Part shown: one piece after another, positions 46,406-54,405 of the stretch
Layout of the letters: every line of letters begins with the position of its first letter
Position numbering within the stretch: the stretch's first letter is position 1
Assembly (NCBI RefSeq): GCF_021202945.1
Contig: NZ_JAJOYR010000001.1
Location: forward strand, 2,213,543 to 2,277,542
Source: Stenotrophomonas sp. SY1
GTDB taxonomy: Bacteria; Pseudomonadota; Gammaproteobacteria; Xanthomonadales; Xanthomonadaceae
Direction: 5' to 3'
Length of the DNA: 64,000 bases
Notes under the pieces: generated by a model
What the model saw: only the letters and a program-made list of their open reading frames with translations
Told to the model about the DNA's origin: nothing
The model's database searches: none
Position numbers and translations under genes: made by a program

Positions 46406-48733
46406 CTAGTCGGCAGCAAATGCCGCCGCCGCCAGCTTCTCAAGGTCGATGTACTGCGCCTTCTCCACGGTCACACCTACACCGAGGATCTCGCCGCCCT
46501 TGAATTCGCCCGGGGTGGTGTACTCCGAGCTCACCGCATCGCCGCTGTCGCGGCCGATGCAGAGGCCGTCACCGGACAAGGTGAACTTGCCGAGCTGGGT
46601 CTTCATGTCTCCCTCGGCCTCGACTTTGTCATTGACATACAGCTTCGTCTTGCCCAGCGATTCGCCGTGCTCACCTGCACCGGTGCGCTCGAACTCCATG
46701 CCAAGCGTGTACTTGCCAGGCTTCAGCTCGGTTTTCGACACGAACTTCTGTTCGGGTTTGATGCCCAGGAAGTTGTAGACGTAGTAGAGCCGCTTGTCCT
46801 TGATGAACAGGCTGTGGCCGCCGAAGCGCGAACCGTGGGCGAAGATGACGCCGGAGCAATTGGCATCCTTGATCTCAACGTCGGCCAGTATCTTGTAGGA
46901 GCGCCCACGCACGTTGACCGCTACGCCTTCCGGAACCGGGGAGGTGCCCGGATAGTAGAGATAGCGCTCACGGGGGGCTTCGGTGGTCGGCCGTTCCGTG
47001 CCCAGCACCTCGGCGGCGGTGCGGTCGTCCAGCGGCAGGACGTTGTTGGTGTCGGCCTCCTCGAACCAGGCATCGATCAGTGCCTTGAGCTTGTCCGGAT
47101 GCTCCTTGGACAGGTCTTTGGACTCCGAGCGGTCCTCGTCCACGTTGTAGAGCTCCCAGCGGTCCTTGTCGAAATGCCCCTTGCTGGTCAGTGGAGCATG
47201 CACCGCAGCCGCCTTCCAGCCGTTCTCCCAGATGCCCCGTGTGCCCAGCATCGCGTAGTACTGGCGCCTCTTCTGGGTCGGGCCGTCCTTCTCGAACGAG
47301 TACTTCATCGACACACCGGAAAGCGGGTGCTGCTTGGCGCCACGATAGGTATCGGGCATCTGGATGCCGATGGATTCCAGGATGGTCGGGACGATGTCCA
47401 CGGCGTGGTGATACTGATTGCGCACCTCGCCCTTGGCCTTGATGCCCTTGGGCCAGTGAATGACCATGGGGCAACAGGTGCCGCCCGCATACTCGGAGTA
47501 GCGCTTGAACATCTTGTACGGAGCCGAGAACGCAGCGGCCCAACCGGTCGGATAGTGGTTGTAGGTCTCCGGCCCACCCAGTACGTCCAGGTACTTCAGA
47601 TTCTCTTCCAGAGAGTCCGGGTAGTTGTTGAAGAACTTGTTCTCGTTCACCGAGCCGGTGGGGCTGCCCTCACCAGAGGCGCCGTTGTCGGAGCAGTAGA
47701 AGACGATGGTGTTGTCCAGCTGCCCACTCTTCTCGAGGTAATCGACGATCCGGCCGACCTGGGCATCGGTGTATTCGGAGAATCCTGCATAGACCTCGGC
47801 CATGCGCGCGAACAGCTTCTTCTCATCGGCGCTCAGTGAATCCCAGGGTTTGACGTAGTCGGCCGGGTTGGCCTGATCCTCAGGCATGGGATTGAATTCC
47901 GGAACGGCGGTTCCGGGCGGCAGCAGGCCTTTCTCGATCATGCGTGGCACGACCCATTTGCGATATGCGTCGTAGCCCTCGTCGAATTTTCCCTTGTACT
48001 TGTCGACGTATTCCTGGGGTGCATGGTGCGGCGCATGGTTTGCGCCCGGGCAGAACCACATGAACCAGGGCTTGGAGGGGTTGGAGGCCTTCTGGTCGCG
48101 GATCATCTGCAGTGCCTGATCGGCCAGATCCTTGGACAGGTGATAGCCGTCCTCGGGGCCGTAAGGCTGATCGATGAACAGGTTGTCCTGGGTCAGGTCG
48201 GGATACCACTGGTTGGTCTCGCCGCCCAGGAAACCGTAGAAACGGTCAAAGCCCTTCTGCAATGGCCACTCGGATTTCGGGCCGCCGGAACAGATGTCCG
48301 GCTCGGGCACGTTGTGATCCTTGCCGATCCAGAAGGTGCTGTATCCGGTGTCCTGCAGCATCTGCCCCACCGACATGCATTCTTCAGGCACGCGCCCGGA
48401 CCAGCCCGGGAAGCCGTTGGCCGTTTCGGTGATGGCGGACATGCCATTGAGATGATGGTTGCGCCCGGTCAGAAAGCAGGAGCGGGTAGGCGAGCACAGC
48501 GCAGTGGTGTGCCACTGGGTATAGGTCAACCCGTTGTCCGCAAGCTTCTGCAAGGTTGGCATGTTGATCGCGCCGCCGTAGGGCTGCCATGCGGCCTGAC
48601 CGGTGTCGTCATAGAGAACTATCAGGATATTCGGGGCGCCGTCGGGCGCCTTGGGCGGCAGGAACGGGTCCCAATCAGCCTTTGAGTCGCGAATGTCGAG
48701 TTTGATAACACCCTTGAACTTCTTGTTGGTCAT
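46406..48733 (-). CDS. Arylsulfatase (sulfatase 3, CSPTR type, long form)
   Basis: The 775-residue sulfatase has ALCSPTRSCFLTGR with Cys80 (formylglycine precursor), metal residues D42-D43 (LYDDTG) and FYCSDNGASGEGSPTGS, and GKDHNVP. The C-terminal beta-rich domain has GVIFAHGSRFGGHSLFIKDKRLYYVYN. No signal peptide. It is a paralogue of sulfatase 2 along its whole length. AGGA precedes the ATG. The dyad lies 237 bases upstream, so the leader is long. The substrate is unknown; sulfate esters are assumed from the family. Confidence 0.92.
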   Translation of the reverse strand: MTNKKFKGVIKLDIRDSKADWDPFLPPKAPDGAPNILIVLYDDTGQAAWQPYGGAINMPTLQKLADNGLTYTQWHTTALCSPTRSCFLTGRNHHLNGMSAITETANGFPGWSGRVPEECMSVGQMLQDTGYSTFWIGKDHNVPEPDICSGGPKSEWPLQKGFDRFYGFLGGETNQWYPDLTQDNLFIDQPYGPEDGYHLSKDLADQALQMIRDQKASNPSKPWFMWFCPGANHAPHHAPQEYVDKYKGKFDEGYDAYRKWVVPRMIEKGLLPPGTAVPEFNPMPEDQANPADYVKPWDSLSADEKKLFARMAEVYAGFSEYTDAQVGRIVDYLEKSGQLDNTIVFYCSDNGASGEGSPTGSVNENKFFNNYPDSLEENLKYLDVLGGPETYNHYPTGWAAAFSAPYKMFKRYSEYAGGTCCPMVIHWPKGIKAKGEVRNQYHHAVDIVPTILESIGIQMPDTYRGAKQHPLSGVSMKYSFEKDGPTQKRRQYYAMLGTRGIWENGWKAAAVHAPLTSKGHFDKDRWELYNVDEDRSESKDLSKEHPDKLKALIDAWFEEADTNNVLPLDDRTAAEVLGTERPTTEAPRERYLYYPGTSPVPEGVAVNVRGRSYKILADVEIKDANCSGVIFAHGSRFGGHSLFIKDKRLYYVYNFLGIKPEQKFVSKTELKPGKYTLGMEFERTGAGEHGESLGKTKLYVNDKVEAEGDMKTQLGKFTLSGDGLCIGRDSGDAVSSEYTTPGEFKGGEILGVGVTVEKAQYIDLEKLAAAAFAAD

Positions 48734-49441
48734 GTCGGTGATCCTACGGTTTCCATTCTGGGGGGATTGCATCCGGAAGCAGCGAGAGCAGCGCGGGATT
48801 ACTGGGGGCGAATGACAGGGGGGGAGGGCTTCTTTCTTTGGACATTCATCTGCTCGCCGATGCAGGTGAGTCCCTGTTGTGACGTGGTGCCCAACAATGG
48901 AGCTGTCGGGGCGATTCGCAAGCTGCGTGAGAGAACCCACACTGCACCACGTCCGATCGGCTGGTTGCTTCTGTAAAGCTACTTAGCCGCCATCAGTATT
49001 TGTTCCCAAATACCTGGATTTGGCCTGTGAATGGTCACCCGCGTGTTGACGTCGCTCCGAGCAGCTGGAGCGTTCATGTGCAGGGGAAGATCTCCATGCC
49101 TAGACGTCAATGACGTTGGTGGTGGTTCCTGCCGAACTGCACCCGGGTCATCGATGTGCAGATAATGTGTGGTCGCCCGATGTTGTGGGGGAAACGCGTT
49201 GCCGCGCATGTCGACATTGCTGTTGACTGCGCAGCAGCTGACCACAGGAATACGGGCCGGATGGCAGATGCAACGATGCAGCGCAGGCGAAAGATGTCCA
49301 GCTTGCGTTGCTCCTGCCAGGATTCATCTGCTCAATGATCAAGCCTCGATCCGGTCACCCGGAATGCTCCCGACGCCCACGCATCACAGCGGCGATGCAC
49401 GCACTCCAGTGCGGCCACAATGGGGGCGCGGTGAGCGGGCC
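48734..49441. other. Long leader and intergenic region, sulfatase 3 / mscS
   Basis: About 700 bases with dyad E and no gene I can support; the small frames on both strands lack ribosome sites. Confidence 0.45.
48971..48984 (-). promoter_or_regulatory. Sulfatase-set dyad, site E
   Basis: On the plus strand CTGTA-AAGC-TACTT; on the minus strand AAGTA-GCTT-TACAG. A further CAGTA half-site is at 48994-48998. It lies 237 bases before the sulfatase 3 start and is nearly identical to site F over CTAAGT-N3-TTTAC. Confidence 0.6.
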
Positions 49442-51079
49442 TCATTGTCGCGGCTCGTCCTTCGGTGTTTCATCCACCGCGCCGGCAGGGAACCATTTGG
49501 ATGGCGGCACCACGACCGCTTCCTCGGGCTGCGCCTCAAAGTGCGGCGACATGATCTGCACGCCATGGTTGTTGAAGGCGTCCTGGATGTTGGCGTGCAG
49601 GGTGGACATGATCATGGGTTTGCGTGGAAGCCGTTCGATGGCATCCTCAAGCGCCGCGAACACCTCGTACTCCACATAGAAATCACCCAGCGCCTGCTGC
49701 AGTACAAACGGCGTCGGAGTGGTGGAAAGATCGTCCGTCGCCGCGACCGCTTCCAGCAGGATCTGATGCACCAAGCGCCATGGCGCGTCGTAGCCGATGG
49801 TGACCTTGACCGACAGATAGATGGGAGCGCCATCGTCGGCAAGCTTGGAGTAGTTGCGCACAGCGTTACCCACCAGCAGCGAGTTGGGCAGGGTGATCTC
49901 CTGGCGATTCAGGTTGACCAGTTTGGTGGCCAGGCTACCGACCTCCATGACCCGCGCCTCGATGCCGTCAATCTCGACCATGTCACCACGTCGCAGCGCA
50001 CGCGAGTAGACCACCACCATGCCGCTCATCAACTGGTTGACCACGCCGGCCGAGCCCAAGGTGAAGACGATGCCCAACATGACCGATACCCCCTTGAACG
50101 CATCGCTGCTGGAACCCGGTATGTAGGGATAGGCGATCGCCACACCCATCGCCCACACCGCGATGGTGATCAGGCGCTTGGTCGCCGACGCAGTTTCGGG
50201 ATGGATGAACGGGGCACGTATGCTGCGGCGCTGCACGTTGTCGAAGAACAGGCGCACGCCCTCGGCAACGGCACGGGTCAGAAACAGGATCAGCAGGACG
50301 GTGACGATGCCGGGGGATGCCTCCACCAGTCCGCGGGCAAGCTGCCGCAGCTTGTCGGCAAAGAACACCTGCAGCCCCGCACTCAGCGGCCGCGTGAGCG
50401 GGAACGCTGCAAGCACGGCGGCCAGCCAGACATACACCACCAGGAGCTGTGCCAACCATGCCAGGACAATGAACAGACGGGTCACAAGGGGGCGCACGTA
50501 GTCGCGCCAGCGCAGGCGGCTCCTGGGTTTGGTCCGCTCGATACGCAGCTGCAGCCAATGCTCGAGACGACGCGTGCCGGCGCGGATCAGCCACGCCAGT
50601 ATCAGCGCGACCACGGTCGCAGCCAGTGCAATCAGAACGCCGCGTAGCAGGATCTGTGGTCGTCGCTGCTGGCGCTCTGCTTCAAATGCTTGCTGCAGGT
50701 TGCCGCGCACGCGTGCCGCCTCCTGCTCCAACGGCCGGCCCTCGGCTTCGGTGTCGCCCGGCAGCAGCGCAAAGATCACGTGACTGCCAACCTGGACCGC
50801 AACGGCCGGCCTGTCCATGTACTGGAAAGCCCGGGTGCTGACGGGTTGCAGCTTGTCGGCATCGTCCAGCGTTCGCAGGACCGCTGTTGCACGTTCCGCG
50901 CGGACATGTGGAACTGCACCGCTCAACGGCTCGTGGAAGCTGGCGATGTTGCGATTGGCGTAGCGCAGCGTTGCCGATTCGGAGGCGGCAGGCTCCTGCG
51001 CGTGTGAGGACTGGAAACATGCGCTGATGAGAAACGCCAGCACGAGGCCTGGCACGATCAGGGACCATGGCTGCTTCAC
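49442..51079 (-). CDS. MscS-family mechanosensitive channel
   Basis: The 545-residue protein has an N-terminal signal-like segment, a periplasmic domain (about 30-140), several membrane helices, and an MscS core: GVSVMLGIVFTLGSAGVVNQLMSGMVVVYSRALRRGDMVEIDGIEARVMEVGSLATKLV, with the pore helix and beta domain. It would release solutes under osmotic downshock. A GTG start at 51079 is chosen because GAGG lies 6 bases before it; ATG codons at 51103 and 51133 have no ribosome site. Dyad F lies 81 bases upstream. Confidence 0.88.
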   Translation of the reverse strand: MKQPWSLIVPGLVLAFLISACFQSSHAQEPAASESATLRYANRNIASFHEPLSGAVPHVRAERATAVLRTLDDADKLQPVSTRAFQYMDRPAVAVQVGSHVIFALLPGDTEAEGRPLEQEAARVRGNLQQAFEAERQQRRPQILLRGVLIALAATVVALILAWLIRAGTRRLEHWLQLRIERTKPRSRLRWRDYVRPLVTRLFIVLAWLAQLLVVYVWLAAVLAAFPLTRPLSAGLQVFFADKLRQLARGLVEASPGIVTVLLILFLTRAVAEGVRLFFDNVQRRSIRAPFIHPETASATKRLITIAVWAMGVAIAYPYIPGSSSDAFKGVSVMLGIVFTLGSAGVVNQLMSGMVVVYSRALRRGDMVEIDGIEARVMEVGSLATKLVNLNRQEITLPNSLLVGNAVRNYSKLADDGAPIYLSVKVTIGYDAPWRLVHQILLEAVAATDDLSTTPTPFVLQQALGDFYVEYEVFAALEDAIERLPRKPMIMSTLHANIQDAFNNHGVQIMSPHFEAQPEEAVVVPPSKWFPAGAVDETPKDEPRQ

Positions 51080-51160
51080 GGGGAACCTCGTTTGATGATG
51101 CATCGGGCCGATGGCGGAGCGGTGCGACCGCATTATGGCTACCGCAACGGGCCTGCGAGG

Positions 51161-51174
51161 AGCGTAAATTTACT
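51161..51174. promoter_or_regulatory. Sulfatase-set dyad, site F
   Basis: GCGTA-AATT-TACTT on the plus strand. It contains the perfect palindrome GTAAATTTAC. It lies between mscS (81 bases) and the DUF1622/transporter/sulfatase 4 genes (157 bases), so it may serve both. On the mscS side CATAAT follows 24 bases on. Confidence 0.6.
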
Positions 51175-51331
51175 TAGCATCACTCGGTAATTAAGCGCTG
51201 GAAGCCAGCGCGATACAGACGGCAATCTGGCTGCCATAACGGTGGTAGCTCCTGCATGCCGAGGGATTCATTGGCGGCATCGGCGCAGTCACCTCCATCC
51301 GCGCCGGCCCCATCTCGTTGAGTCCACAGCC

Positions 51332-51718
51332 ATGCCGAGTGAAGAAACCGCCATCCAGTGGGTCGAATGGTCCGCGCTCGGCATCGAGCTGGTGGCGATT
51401 GGTCTGATCGTCGCGACGATCGTGGTTTCCACTGTCGTCTACCTGCTGGCGATGGTCGTGCAGCACAAGGACCGCGTGGAAAGCTACGAGCGCTACCGGC
51501 GCAGGTTGGGACGTGCGCTGCTGCTGGGGCTGGAGATTCTGGTGGCCGCCGACATCGTCCGCACCGTCGCGCTGGACAGCGCCATGAGCGCGATCCTGTC
51601 GCTGGGCCTGCTGGTCATCATCCGCACGTTCCTGAGCTGGTCGGTGGTTCTGGAAGTGGAAGGATTCTGGCCGTGGAAGCGCCCGCCGGAACAACTCGCC
51701 AGCAGGCGCGGGGAGTAG
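51332..51718 (+). CDS. DUF1622 small membrane protein 2
   Basis: The 128-residue protein has three hydrophobic segments (ALGIELVAIGLIVATIVVSTVVYLLAMVV; RALLLGLEILVAADIVRTVAL; ILSLGLLVIIRTFLSWSVVLEVEG). LLGLEILVAADIVRT and IIRTFLSWS match the paralogue at 43289. Function unknown. It heads a short rightward group with the transporter and sulfatase 4. Confidence 0.82.
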   Translation: MPSEETAIQWVEWSALGIELVAIGLIVATIVVSTVVYLLAMVVQHKDRVESYERYRRRLGRALLLGLEILVAADIVRTVALDSAMSAILSLGLLVIIRTFLSWSVVLEVEGFWPWKRPPEQLASRRGE

Positions 51719-51755
51719 CCGTGAACAACCCTTCCATTGACATGAATCCATTGCG

Positions 51756-52625
51756 ATGACGACCCAGACAGTCATCCTGCACTGCCTGCAGGCGAGCATC
51801 TTTGGCACCGTGTTTGGGTTCGGCCTGGCCGCGACGGTAACCGATGCGCTTTACGTGGTGCGCCGCCCGGGTCTTCTGCTGCGCTGCCTGCTGGCCATGT
51901 TCGTGGCCATGCCGCTGGTTGCCATTCTCATCGTGCGGATCTTCGAGGTGCCGCAGGCAACGGAAATCGCCCTGGTGGCGCTCGCGATCGCTCCGATCCC
52001 TCCGTTGCTTCCAAAGAAGGAGAGCAAGGCCGGTGGGGAAGGGGCATTCGCGCTGGGGCTGATGGCCCTGATGGGCCTGTTGGCGATCGTCGTGGTCCCG
52101 CTGCAGGTCACCCTGATCGGGACGTACTTCGATCGTGACTTCCAGATGTCGGCACTGGCCATCGCCAAGGTCGTGCTGATCATGATCGTGGCTCCACTGC
52201 TGCTCGGCATGCTGGTACGGGCCTACCGGCCTCACCTTGCCGACAGGTTGAGCAGGCCGGTGTCCTTGCTCTCGTTCGTTCTCCTTCTCGCCATGGCTGT
52301 ACTGGTCCTCTACGCCATGATGCCGGCGGTGATGACACTGATCGGCAATGGAACCGTGGTGGCCATCGTCGCCTTCATCGTGATCGGCCTGCTGGTCGGG
52401 CACGTTCTCGCCGGACGAAGCGCGGAGCGGCAAACGGTACTGGCCCTGTCCACGGCAAGCCGGCATCCGGCGATCGCACTGGCGATTGCAAAAACCAACT
52501 TCCCCGACGTGCCACTGCTGGGCGCCACGATCGTGCTGTACCTGATCGTGGTGACTGTCGTGGCCATTCCCTACGTTCAATGGCGCAGACACAGAGCACC
52601 ACGGGGTGGAGCGGGGCAGAAGTGA
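51756..52625 (+). CDS. BASS-like Na+-dependent transporter
   Basis: The 289-residue membrane protein has about nine hydrophobic segments. The layout, with LALSTASRHPAIALAIAKTNFPD near the C-terminus, resembles the bile acid:sodium symporter (BASS) superfamily, which moves organic anions. The substrate is unknown, but an organic anion transporter next to sulfatase 4 would fit import or export of a sulfated or desulfated compound. Confidence 0.75.
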   Translation: MTTQTVILHCLQASIFGTVFGFGLAATVTDALYVVRRPGLLLRCLLAMFVAMPLVAILIVRIFEVPQATEIALVALAIAPIPPLLPKKESKAGGEGAFALGLMALMGLLAIVVVPLQVTLIGTYFDRDFQMSALAIAKVVLIMIVAPLLLGMLVRAYRPHLADRLSRPVSLLSFVLLLAMAVLVLYAMMPAVMTLIGNGTVVAIVAFIVIGLLVGHVLAGRSAERQTVLALSTASRHPAIALAIAKTNFPDVPLLGATIVLYLIVVTVVAIPYVQWRRHRAPRGGAGQK

Positions 52626-52655
52626 AGGCGCTTCCCAATCACTGGAGTGGCAACC

Positions 52656-54182
52656 ATGACAACCAAGGCAACCAAATCAAGCAACGCCAAGCGGCCCAAC
52701 ATCCTGGTGATGTGGGGAGACGACATCGGCCAGGCCAACCTGAGCTGCTACACCAAGGGCTTGATGGGTTATCGCACGCCCAACATCGACCGCATCGCCA
52801 AGGAAGGAATGATCTTTACCGACTCGTATGCCGAGCAGAGCTGTACCGCTGGGCGTGCGTCATTCATCACCGGCCAGTGCGGCCTGCGTACCGGATTGAC
52901 CAAGGTCGGATTGCCGGGTGCCGAGTTGGGGCTGAAAGCCGAAGACATCACGATCGCCGAAGCACTCAAGCCCTTGGGCTATCGGACCGGCCAGTTCGGC
53001 AAGAACCATCTCGGCGATCGTGACGAGCATCTTCCAACGATGCATGGCTTCGACGAATTCTTCGGCAACCTCTACCACCTCAATGCGGAAGAAGAGCCGG
53101 AGGAGGTCGACTATCCCAACAAGAAGGACTTCCCGGACTTCAAGAAGAAGTATGGTCCGCGCGGTGTCCTGCATTGCTGGGCAGACGGCAAGGGGGGGCA
53201 GAAGATCGAGAACACCGGCCCGCTGACCCGCAAGCGCATGGAAACCTGTGACGATGAGTTCCTCGCCGGTGCGAAGAAGTTCATCCAGGCCGCGCACGAT
53301 GCCGGCGAGCCCTTCTTCGTCTGGTTCAACACCTCGCACATGCACGCCTGGACCCACGTCAAGCCGGAAAGCCGTGGGCAGTCCGGTCGTTGGCAGTCCG
53401 AATACCACGACGTGATGATTGATCATGACAAGTGCATCGGCGAGATGCTCGACTTCCTGGATGAACTCGGCATCGCCGACGACACCTTCGTCCAGTACAG
53501 CACCGACAACGGCCCGCACATGAACACCTGGCCGGATGCGGGCACCACGCCGTTCCGCAACGAGAAGAATTCCAGCTGGGAAGGCGCCTATCGGGTTCCC
53601 TGCATGGTGCGCTTCCCGGGAAGGATCGAGGCAGGGTCCGAATCCAACGAGATCGTCAGCCATCTGGACTGGTTCCCGACCATCCTGGCCGCCGCTGGCG
53701 AACCGGAGATCAAGGAGAAGTTGAAGAAGGGCTACAAGATCGGCAAGACCACCTACAAGGTTCACCTGGATGGCTACAACCTGGTGCCTTACCTGACCGG
53801 CAAGGAGAAGAAGAGTCCGCGTCCGGGCTTCATCTACTTCACCGATGACGGTGATGTCGCCGCGCTGCGTTATGACAACTGGAAGATGTTGTTCATGGAG
53901 CAGCGCGTGCAGGGGACCTTGAAGATCTGGCAGGAGCCATTCGTGGTGCTGCGCACGCCTTACATCTTCAACATGCGCATGGACCCCTACGAGCGTGCGC
54001 AGATCACCTCCAATACGTTCTACGACTGGATGTTCCGGCACATCTATCTGCTGGTGCCGGCACAGGCCGTCATCGCCGAGTTCCTGGCCACGTTCAAGGA
54101 GTTTCCGCCCAGGCAGAAGTCGGCCAGTTTCAGCCTGGATCATGTGTTGGAGAAGATGAAGGAAGCGTCATCAGGTTCCTGA
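52656..54182 (+). CDS. Arylsulfatase family protein (sulfatase 4, CTAGR type)
   Basis: The 508-residue sulfatase has SCTAGRASFITGQ with Cys63, metal residues D22-D23 (WGDDIG), and STDNGPHMNTWPD. GKNHLGDR is the active-site Lys/His element. No signal peptide. Closest in the window to sulfatase 1. GGAG lies 8 bases before the ATG at 52656; a GTG at 52647 is less likely. It is separated from the transporter by 30 bases and is probably co-transcribed. Confidence 0.9.
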   Translation: MTTKATKSSNAKRPNILVMWGDDIGQANLSCYTKGLMGYRTPNIDRIAKEGMIFTDSYAEQSCTAGRASFITGQCGLRTGLTKVGLPGAELGLKAEDITIAEALKPLGYRTGQFGKNHLGDRDEHLPTMHGFDEFFGNLYHLNAEEEPEEVDYPNKKDFPDFKKKYGPRGVLHCWADGKGGQKIENTGPLTRKRMETCDDEFLAGAKKFIQAAHDAGEPFFVWFNTSHMHAWTHVKPESRGQSGRWQSEYHDVMIDHDKCIGEMLDFLDELGIADDTFVQYSTDNGPHMNTWPDAGTTPFRNEKNSSWEGAYRVPCMVRFPGRIEAGSESNEIVSHLDWFPTILAAAGEPEIKEKLKKGYKIGKTTYKVHLDGYNLVPYLTGKEKKSPRPGFIYFTDDGDVAALRYDNWKMLFMEQRVQGTLKIWQEPFVVLRTPYIFNMRMDPYERAQITSNTFYDWMFRHIYLLVPAQAVIAEFLATFKEFPPRQKSASFSLDHVLEKMKEASSGS

Positions 54183-54207
54183 AATCGTCTTCGTATGATG
54201 GCGCCCT

Positions 54208-54242
54208 GCACCCCGCCCCCACGTCCTGTGGAGGCGGGGTGC
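54208..54242 (+). terminator. Strong hairpin after sulfatase 4
   Basis: GCACCCCGCC (54208-54217) and GGCGGGGTGC (54233-54242) pair with a second inner stem CCAC/GTGG. The hairpin ends the sulfatase 4 transcript. Confidence 0.7.
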
Positions 54243-54320
54243 CGCACCACAGATATGGCCCCATCCGGTCAGCATCCCGGCGGGAAGGGGCCGAGCCTGA
54301 ACTAGCTGGGGAGCAACAGG

Positions 54321-54392
54321 ATGTTCGGACACAGACGATGCGTCGAGCAGGACCGTCAGCGCTTGGCTGCCTGGCAGGACATGCGTGGCTAA
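54321..54392 (+). CDS. Possible leader peptide upstream of the giant repeat protein
   Basis: A 23-codon frame (MFGHRRCVEQDRQRLAAWQD and three more) starts 7 bases after GGGGAG and ends 13 bases before the giant gene's ATG. It may be a real leader that couples translation, or a chance frame. No regulatory motif, such as a run of one codon, was seen. Confidence 0.3.
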   Translation: MFGHRRCVEQDRQRLAAWQDMRG

Positions 54393-54405
54393 GTGCTGGG
54401 GGCCC

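Noticed and set aside
46259..47839. Plus-strand 526-codon frame
   Set aside because: Antisense to sulfatase 3, which has intact catalytic motifs.
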